A stretch of 38,962 bases of DNA from Nocardia beijingensis NBRC 16342 (GTDB taxonomy: Bacteria > Actinomycetota > Actinomycetes > Mycobacteriales > Mycobacteriaceae), in NCBI RefSeq assembly GCF_001612785.1, contig NZ_BDBC01000076.1, forward strand, positions 1 through 38,962, given 5' to 3'. A program made the translations under genes and the position numbers. The stretch's first letter is position 1. Each line of letters starts with the position of its first letter. The notes under the pieces are model-generated. The model searched no databases and was not told where the DNA came from. It saw nothing but the letters and a program-made list of their open reading frames with translations. Below, piece after piece: positions 33,801-38,962 of the stretch.

Positions 33801-34262
33801 CTAGCCGTTCATCGGGGTCGCGGTGGGCGGCTCGACGGGCCGATCCTGTGGGGCCGGGTCGGTAATGAGGCGAAATCGCCAGGTCGGAACCAGGGGCAGC
33901 AACTCGACGACGTCGCGCTCCTCGCCGCCCCAGTCGATGTCGGGGGCTGGGGTCGGGTAGGCGGTGACGATAGCGCGGGCCGCGCTGTCGGGGTCGGTGT
34001 AGGTGATGCCGCTCAGCGGCCCGGTCGTGATGCGTACGGCGGCGGTGGCGAGGTGATAGTCGGCCTCGGTGCGCTGATTGCGGTAGCAGGCGAACACCGG
34101 AACCAACGGCCCCGCAGAGGATTCAGTGGTTGTGGCGAGTTGGTGGGAGGCCTCGGCAGTGACCGCCAGCCACAACTCGAGGCTGTCGGCGGCGTGCGGG
34201 GAGCACGCGAACACACGGTGCAGTGCCGCCGCGACGGCGGCCGAGGTGGAAGCGCTGTACAT
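33801..34262 (-). CDS. Element protein of unknown function
   Basis: The 153-residue protein starts MYSASTSAAVAAALHRVF and contains HAADSLELWLAVTAEASHQLA and WRFRLITDPAP near the C-terminus. I do not recognise a family. No membrane segment is visible. ATG at 34262 follows AAAGG with a seven-base gap; the open frame extends upstream, but that part is low-quality sequence. It is last in the leftward accessory block, after the two-winged-helix gene. Confidence 0.6.
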   Translation of the reverse strand: MYSASTSAAVAAALHRVFACSPHAADSLELWLAVTAEASHQLATTTESSAGPLVPVFACYRNQRTEADYHLATAAVRITTGPLSGITYTDPDSAARAIVTAYPTPAPDIDWGGEERDVVELLPLVPTWRFRLITDPAPQDRPVEPPTATPMNG

Positions 34263-34360
34263 GAGAAACCTTTCAAGAAAAATGACGAACGAGTCGAACG
34301 TGACCGCCTGGTGCCCCGGGGGGCCGAGGCGAACCCCCGGCCCCTGGGCACCTACGAGAG

Positions 34361-35191
34361 TCAGTCCTCGGCGAGGGCGAATCTCTTGGGGGCCGCGCAG
34401 GTCTGGCGGGAGATCTCGCTCTTGGTGAGGCTGACCAGCGCGTTGTGCACGGCACCGGCTGAGCGGCCGAGGGCCTTGCCGATCTGGTGCGGGGTGAACT
34501 CCTCGCCCGCGTGATCGTGCAGCCACTGCTCGACCAGCCCCCGCAACGCCCCCGAAGCCAGCCGCTCGGTCGTCTCGGGTCCGCCCGCTGCCGCGTCCGG
34601 GGCCGGTGCCGGGCCATCGGTGGAGGGTACGGCGGTTTCGTCGGCCGTAGGGGCGGCAGGGGCCGATTCCGGCAGTGCCGCGTCCGGGCCGGGGTCAGCG
34701 GGCGCGGTGCCGCTATCGGGTCGGTTCGTCGCGTCGGATTCCGCGGGCGCGGAGCCGGTCTCGGGTTCGGTGGCGTCATCGGCGGCCGGTTCCACCGGTT
34801 CGGCGGCATCGGGTGCGCCCATGTCGGCGGGGGCCGTGTCAGCGGGTTCGGGCGCGGCGGGTTCGGCGGAGGTGGTCGGTTCGGCGGTGGTCCACGTCTT
34901 GGCCGCGCGCGGGTTCTCCGCATTACGGTGGGACCGGGCGGTGCCCACGCTTTCCCACCCGGTCAGGATGCGCCGGGTGGTCGAAGCCGAGATACCGGCG
35001 GCACCGGCCAGTTCATCGATGGTGAATCCGGGATTGTCGCCCAGCACCGCCCACACTGCCTTCTCGGTGTCGGTGCCCAACGCGGGCGTACCCAGTTCAC
35101 CCGCCGGGGCGGCAGCGGTAGGGGCGGGGGTCGGGTCGGTGGTGCCCGATGCAGGGCGCGTGGTGGGGGTCTTCTTCTTACGTGTGGACAT
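34361..35191 (-). CDS. Protein with two winged-helix domains joined by a long disordered linker
   Basis: The 276-residue protein has an N-terminal winged helix (about 40-90: EKAVWAVLGDNPGFTIDELA, then GISASTTRRILTGWESVG) and another at the C-terminus (about 215-270: LRGLVEQWLHDHAGEEFTPH, then IGKALGRSAGAVHNALVSL). A 110-residue Ala/Pro/Glu/Asp-rich linker joins them. Such a layout could bridge two DNA sites; it resembles wHTH regulators on actinobacterial mobile elements. ATG at 35191 follows GGAGGG with a seven-base gap. The role is unknown. Confidence 0.75.
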   Translation of the reverse strand: MSTRKKKTPTTRPASGTTDPTPAPTAAAPAGELGTPALGTDTEKAVWAVLGDNPGFTIDELAGAAGISASTTRRILTGWESVGTARSHRNAENPRAAKTWTTAEPTTSAEPAAPEPADTAPADMGAPDAAEPVEPAADDATEPETGSAPAESDATNRPDSGTAPADPGPDAALPESAPAAPTADETAVPSTDGPAPAPDAAAGGPETTERLASGALRGLVEQWLHDHAGEEFTPHQIGKALGRSAGAVHNALVSLTKSEISRQTCAAPKRFALAED

Positions 35192-35338
35192 GACAGGTCC
35201 CTCCATAAATAACGGGAGTTCGGGTGTTCGGTCATGTCCCGGCCGGGACGGAAAACCACGCCGGATCCGGGGAAAATTCCCCGCGGGTTCGGCGTCGTTC
35301 CCGCTCCTATGGACGCTCGATACCCGTGCCGATGTCAA

Positions 35339-35362
35339 GCGGATCATGAAAAGAAGATCCGC
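35339..35362. repeat. Short inverted repeat, possible operator
   Basis: GCGGATC (35339-35345) and GATCCGC (35356-35362) form a perfect 7-bp pair with a 10-base A-rich loop, in the leader of the two-winged-helix gene. A second, longer inverted repeat lies next to it. Confidence 0.4.
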
Positions 35363-35366
35363 GTCC

Positions 35367-35415
35367 CGAATTCCTCTCGCTGTCGCCGGAATTCGAGTAA
35401 TGCGAGAGGAATTCG
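35367..35415. repeat. 14-bp inverted repeat, terminator or operator
   Basis: CGAATTCCTCTCGC (35367-35380) and its exact complement (35402-35415) surround 21 bases. It begins four bases after the stop of the 46-codon open frame read leftward, so it may end that operon. It could also be a binding site for the winged-helix protein downstream. Confidence 0.5.
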
Positions 35416-35419
35416 ACTT

Positions 35420-35560
35420 TTACGCGCGAGAGCGACGCGGCACGACCGAGTCGGCCCGCACCGTCCTTGCCAGTCTCGATTCGTCCGGGGACACACCGAT
35501 GAGGTGCAGTCGATAACCTTCGCCGCACAGCTGGCATCGGTTCGCACTCAGACCGGCCAT
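35420..35560 (-). CDS. Possible 46-residue Cys-motif protein
   Basis: The frame reads MAGLSANRCQLCGEGYRLHL and ends VVPRRSRA. It has one CxxCG motif, good codon bias and overlaps the end of the upstream gene by 13 bases, and a 14-bp hairpin follows its stop. No ribosome site is obvious, and a second, longer overlapping frame exists. Treat as tentative. Confidence 0.4.
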   Translation of the reverse strand: MAGLSANRCQLCGEGYRLHLIGVSPDESRLARTVRADSVVPRRSRA

Positions 35561-35832
35561 GTCAGGTCGTCCAGCGACATTCCCTCGCATTCGCCGGTGT
35601 CGGCCCATTCAACGACATACACGTCCTCCGAGTGGCCGGGATCGATACCGACGAGATATCCCTCGCGGCAGATGTCGGCGCGGTCGGCGACCGTAACGCC
35701 CGGATTGATGTCACCGACGCGCAGCTGCGGCACGGTTGGCGCACCGCCCGCCCCGCACACGGCCTGTTCTCCTGCGGTGGCAGCTGTTTCGTGGGGCTGG
35801 TCGGTGGGCGGGGTGGTGTGGTTGCCGGTCAT
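35548..35832 (-). CDS. Small element protein of unknown function
   Basis: The 94-residue acidic protein has a polar N-terminus and a folded-looking C-terminal half (INPGVTVADRADICREGYLV then GIDPGHSEDVYVVEWADTG). The end SLDDLTWPV is conserved-looking, but I recognise no family. AAGGAG lies 11-12 bases before the ATG. It follows the VWA gene by 89 bases in the same direction and is probably co-transcribed. Confidence 0.6.
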   Translation of the reverse strand: MTGNHTTPPTDQPHETAATAGEQAVCGAGGAPTVPQLRVGDINPGVTVADRADICREGYLVGIDPGHSEDVYVVEWADTGECEGMSLDDLTWPV

Positions 35833-35921
35833 GGCGGGTGTGTCTCCTTGCTGTGTCGAGGTGGCCGGTGTGTCCCCTTGGGGGCGCGGGGCGGGTGCCC
35901 CGCGCCCCCGGGGCCGGTGGG

Positions 35922-37610
35922 TTATGCGGTGCGTACGGCGGCGGTAGCGGCGCGGGCGATGGCTTGGGCGGTGGTGGCGGGGTCGGTGATGCGGTGGACG
36001 GTGGCACCGGTGAGGGGTCGGGCACTGCGCGTGTTGGGGGCGAGCCACAGCACCGCGCATCCGCTGGCGCGGAGCCGGTCGAGGCGCTGCTGGGCGCGTC
36101 GGCGGGGTTCGGTGCTGAAGATGCCGTCGGAGATGATGACCAGCAGGCGGGTGTTTTCTCGGCGGGATAGTCCGAGCGCGCCGTCGAGGGCGTCGATGGC
36201 CTCGTCGATGGCCTCGTAGTTGTCGCTGGATTTGAACTCGGTGACCTTGGCCGGTGCGGTGCCGGGGCGGGTGACGGGGTGCACGTCGTTGCCGAAGGTG
36301 AGGGTGGCGGTGTCGGCGGGCATGGTGGCGAGTTGGGCGGCGTGGGCGATGATCCACGCGGCGGAGGCGACCGGTTTGGCGTAGGAGGTCATCGATCCGG
36401 AGATGTCGCAGGCGATCCCGACTCGTAGCGGGGGCACGGGCACGGTTTTACGGGTGGTGCGGGTGAACATCTCGGCGGTAGGGATCGCACCGGCGGCGCG
36501 CTGAGCCTCGCGTGCCATCGCACCGCGCATCCGCACCCGCCCCGGCGGCAACACCGACCCGGTTTTGACCACGGCGCGTTCACGGCGGCTGGCGGTGCTC
36601 AACGCGCGCGCCAGCACACGAGCGGCGGCCCGTTCATCCGGGCGCGGCGTGCGAGGGGTGCGGCTGACGGGAGTCGAACCCCGAGTGCCGAACACCTTGC
36701 TCGCGGCGGCCTCGGCTTCCAGTTCGGCCATGAGTTCGGCGGCAGCGGCGGCGGCGGCGATCTCCGCCGGATCGAGCGGGGCGGGTTCGTCGGCAACTGC
36801 TTTGGTGATTTTGGTGATCGTCGCGTCGATCGCGGCGGCCAGTATCGAGGCCGGGTCGGGTTCGGCGTGCGGGTCGGGGCCGACCAGGTCGAGCCAGCGC
36901 TGCCCCAGTTCGAGCATCCCTGCCGTGTCGTCGTCGGCGAGGGTGTGCGCGTGCTGCCAGATCGCTCGAAGGTTGGCGAGTTTCGTAGCACCGAGGATGG
37001 CTTTTATCGCGGTGGCGGCGGGTGCGGTCTCGATCTCGGTGAGGATGCCGCCGTCTACTCGGCCCAGGATCAACGCGGCCGAGTGCGCGGCGGCGTATTC
37101 GGTGGCGGGTACCGCTGCCATAGCGGCGGGGCCGCCGGTGTCTCCGATGACGATCTCGGTGGCCGAGGCGCGCAGCCAGTGGCGGTCGGCGGGGCGGCGG
37201 CGGATCTGCGCGGCCTCGATGCGGGACTCTTCCAGCAGCATCGCGGCCTCGACCACGGCCGGATTCGCGACGGCGGGCGGCTCCCAAGCCGAGTGGCGGG
37301 CATGGGCGCATTCGTGCACGAACGCACCGAACAGGGCCGGGTAGCGGGCGCGGTCGCTGTTGCGGTCCGGGCGCGCGGTGGCCGGGTCGATCTTGAGGTG
37401 GGTGCCGTCGAGTTCGATGGCGGCGCGATGCGGCATGAACACCGCCGGGTGCCCGTGCGCGGCACCGGGGGCGATCGTGACCACGAGGTCGTCGCGGTCG
37501 GCGATCGGAGGTGCCTCATCGGTCAATGCGGCGGACAGGGCAGCCCATCCAGTGGTGGCAGGCGGAGCGGCGGGTGTGGTGGCAGGGTCAGCGATCACGT
37601 GAGCAGTCAC
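35922..37610 (-). CDS. Zincin-like metallopeptidase plus von Willebrand A domain protein
   Basis: The 562-residue protein has an N-terminal zincin-like segment with H99-E100-C-A-H103-A-R-H106 (HExxHxxH) and a following LLEESRIEA helix that could add an acidic ligand. A helical, Ala-rich middle leads to a C-terminal VWA domain with the MIDAS motif DISGSM at about 401-406 and a later LLVIISDGIFS. Related VWA-like proteins pair with MoxR AAA+ ATPases, which is the case here: a MoxR gene lies two genes upstream on the same strand. ATG at 37610 gives a clean N-terminus. The peptidase motif may be catalytic or only structural. Confidence 0.85.
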   Translation of the reverse strand: MTAHVIADPATTPAAPPATTGWAALSAALTDEAPPIADRDDLVVTIAPGAAHGHPAVFMPHRAAIELDGTHLKIDPATARPDRNSDRARYPALFGAFVHECAHARHSAWEPPAVANPAVVEAAMLLEESRIEAAQIRRRPADRHWLRASATEIVIGDTGGPAAMAAVPATEYAAAHSAALILGRVDGGILTEIETAPAATAIKAILGATKLANLRAIWQHAHTLADDDTAGMLELGQRWLDLVGPDPHAEPDPASILAAAIDATITKITKAVADEPAPLDPAEIAAAAAAAELMAELEAEAAASKVFGTRGSTPVSRTPRTPRPDERAAARVLARALSTASRRERAVVKTGSVLPPGRVRMRGAMAREAQRAAGAIPTAEMFTRTTRKTVPVPPLRVGIACDISGSMTSYAKPVASAAWIIAHAAQLATMPADTATLTFGNDVHPVTRPGTAPAKVTEFKSSDNYEAIDEAIDALDGALGLSRRENTRLLVIISDGIFSTEPRRRAQQRLDRLRASGCAVLWLAPNTRSARPLTGATVHRITDPATTAQAIARAATAAVRTA

Positions 37611-37650
37611 GGCGGATGTTCCTTCCGATCAGGCGGTGGGTGAGTGGGGT

Positions 37651-37953
37651 TCAGTCCGGCAGCCGGGTGGACAACGGGGCGGGTGCGCTGTTGGTGTAGA
37701 CCTGCGCGGCGAAACCCGCGTGCCGGTTGCGCATGACACCAACCGCGCCCGTCGCGTATTCGGCGATGTCGTCGGGATTGACCAAGTGGATACGCGGGGC
37801 GGCAAGGGGGGCGCTCACGTGCGCCACGGTGAACATGCCCGCATCGTCGGCGGCGTAAATGATGAATTGGTCACCGGTGACAGGGTTTTTCACCTCGTAG
37901 ATCGGGGTGAGCGCGGCGGTGGTCGGGCGCGTCCGGTTCCTCGATTCGGTCAT
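37651..37953 (-). CDS. Small element protein of unknown function
   Basis: The 100-residue product has a central beta-rich stretch (TPIYEVKNPVTGDQFIIYAA) and a conserved-looking C-terminus (VGVMRNRHAGFAAQVYTN). AGGAG lies nine bases before the ATG. It sits between the MoxR and VWA genes with short gaps on either side, so it may be an adaptor in that system; this is inference from position. I recognise no family. Confidence 0.65.
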   Translation of the reverse strand: MTESRNRTRPTTAALTPIYEVKNPVTGDQFIIYAADDAGMFTVAHVSAPLAAPRIHLVNPDDIAEYATGAVGVMRNRHAGFAAQVYTNSAPAPLSTRLPD

Positions 37954-38035
37954 TGCAATGGCTCCTATTCGAACTCAGCTGTCGCCGCCCGGGTTTGGGC
38001 GTTCGGGGTCGGTGGTGGCAGTAGCGGAGGGTCGC

Positions 38036-38962
38036 CTAGAGGCGGGTGCCCAGCGACAGGGGCTCGAGGGTGGTGCCGAATACGGTTTTCACGACCTCGG
38101 CGACGATGGCGCGGTCCTCTTCCGGCGCGGTGCCGATGAGGTTGGCGGCGGCGGTGAGTTCGGTGGTGGCGGTGGAGATCTTCTGGAAGGCCAGAAGTTC
38201 CCGCAGTTGCGGTGCCCACCCGATCTCGCCCTTGGCTTGGCGGGTGGACAGATTGCGGGCCACCCGCACTGCTTTCGGGTTCACCCCGAGACTGGCGGCG
38301 AGGTCGTAGTCACTGGAGACCTGGACCTGGAAGGCGAACCGGCTGGCGAGCGCGTCCGACAGGATCGCCCCGTGCACTCCGGGGTTGTGACCCGCGCAGA
38401 TGTAGAACCCGGGCTCGGCTTTCACGACCTCGCCACCGTTGGCTTTGATCACGATCTCCCGCCGCCCGTCCATCGCGGGGTATACGCACGAGAGCACGGT
38501 CGGGGCGATGAGGGTCGCGTCGTCGACGAACAGGACCCGGCCCTCGCGCATCGCGCGGACCAGCGGCCCGTGCACGAACACGAAGGTCCCGTCCGGGGCT
38601 TGGGTGTACTCGCCCACGAAATCAGCGACCGTGGTGTCGCCATCCCCTTGCACGGTCAGCAGGTCACCGAACGCGGCCTCGATCAGTGAGGTCTTCCCGG
38701 TTCCGGGTGGCCCGTACAGCAGCACGGGCACCTCGTTGGCGCGCATCGTGCGCAACACATCCACATCGGCGCTGCCCGCCAGCTTGCGCGGGTGATACAT
38801 CTGCCCATTCGGACGCGCCACCGGCCCACTCGTCGTTTTCGCCGCACGGGGCCGCCTACGCGGTGCGCTTGCGGCCGGGGCCGCCGGGGCAGCGGGCGCG
38901 GCGGGTGCCGCCGGGGGCGTAGCGGGTGCGGCCGGGGCGGGTGTGGCGGATGCCGCCGAGGC
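38036..38962 (-). CDS. MoxR/CbbQ-type AAA+ ATPase (5' end outside the window)
   Basis: The visible 308 residues include an Ala/Pro-rich N-terminal region (first about 50 residues, continuing beyond the edge) and an AAA+ core. Walker A is GPPGTGKTS at 84-92 of the visible part, Walker B GRVLFVDDATL shortly after 140, and sensor-1 asparagine is in CAGHNPGVHG. The family remodels or loads cofactors into partner proteins, usually with a VWA protein, as found here downstream. Walker B ends in DD where many relatives have DE. The stop is at 38036; the true start is not in the window. Confidence 0.9.
   Translation of the reverse strand, partial: ASAASATPAPAAPATPPAAPAAPAAPAAPAASAPRRRPRAAKTTSGPVARPNGQMYHPRKLAGSADVDVLRTMRANEVPVLLYGPPGTGKTSLIEAAFGDLLTVQGDGDTTVADFVGEYTQAPDGTFVFVHGPLVRAMREGRVLFVDDATLIAPTVLSCVYPAMDGRREIVIKANGGEVVKAEPGFYICAGHNPGVHGAILSDALASRFAFQVQVSSDYDLAASLGVNPKAVRVARNLSTRQAKGEIGWAPQLRELLAFQKISTATTELTAAANLIGTAPEEDRAIVAEVVKTVFGTTLEPLSLGTRL

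Larger units (their letters stand above)
13894..38962. mobile_element. Integrative and conjugative element in tRNA-Arg(CCT), right end outside the window
   Basis: A serine integrase gene abuts the 3' end of tRNA-Arg, followed by a full conjugation gene set (pilin, TrbL, PrgI-VirB4, VirD4, relaxation protein, wall hydrolases) and accessory genes. Gene content changes sharply at the tRNA from host metabolism to mobile functions. No second copy of the tRNA 3' sequence was found to the right, so the element runs past the window end and attR is not visible. The true left boundary lies somewhere in the tRNA 3' half. Confidence 0.9.

Noticed and set aside
35344..35547. Alternative leftward frame (67 codons) overlapping the 46-codon Cys-motif frame
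   Set aside because: It runs through the 14-bp inverted repeat and ends in low-quality sequence; the shorter frame ends just before the hairpin.
36660..36690. A stretch resembling a tRNA T-arm on the minus strand, possible second attachment site
   Set aside because: It lies inside the VWA gene, no cloverleaf can be built around it, and it does not match the 3' end of tRNA-Arg.

Overview
The window is high-GC actinobacterial DNA, most likely from Nocardia or a close mycolic-acid-containing relative. The main pointers are an ArsR regulator whose metal ligands match those of M. tuberculosis KmtR at a constant offset, many lipid and acyl-CoA genes, an SCO5389-family protein, GTG/TTG starts, and strong GC bias in coding regions.

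Layout, left part (1-13969, chromosome). From left to right: the 5' end of a non-ribosomal peptide synthetase gene that opens with an adenylation domain (- strand); a LuxR-type regulator; an M23 endopeptidase divergent from a nitronate monooxygenase; an SCO5389-family protein with a clear terminator; an HD-domain protein convergent with an acyl-CoA ligase; a Ni/Co-type cation diffusion facilitator overlapping kmtR, with a palindromic operator over the kmtR start; an acyl-CoA dehydrogenase and a Baeyer-Villiger-type monooxygenase; a membrane-anchored Gly/Tyr/Asp-rich protein; and tRNA-Arg(CCU).

Layout, right part (about 13970 to the window end, mobile). An integrative and conjugative element sits at the 3' end of the tRNA-Arg gene; only its left part is in view. 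It has a large serine integrase whose reading frame runs through the tRNA into host DNA. Two divergent conjugation operons leave a control region at 22795-23267. The leftward operon encodes a protein with a sigma-region-4-like segment, a VirB2/TrbC-like pilin, a TrbL/VirB6-like channel protein and a PrgI-VirB4 fusion ATPase, and ends in a perfect GC hairpin. The rightward operon encodes a degenerate methyltransferase-like protein, an intact DNA methyltransferase, a VirD4-type coupling ATPase, a replication-relaxation family protein (candidate relaxase or relaxosome part), a transglycosylase-NlpC/P60 wall hydrolase and a secreted cutinase-family hydrolase. Together these look like a complete transfer machine adapted to a mycolic-acid envelope.

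Right end (31599-38962). Small accessory genes follow: a 51-residue acidic protein, a two-zinc-finger protein, a DUF6192 regulator with a winged-helix partner, then an opposing block made of a MoxR-type AAA+ ATPase (cut by the window end), a zincin-like plus VWA protein, several small unknown proteins and a protein with two winged helices joined by a disordered linker.

The most unusual points are the intact/degenerate methyltransferase pair inside the conjugation operon, the iteron-like and G-quadruplex-prone control region, the repeated clamp-motif-like peptides in the TrbL tail, and the integrase ORF that crosses the attachment site.
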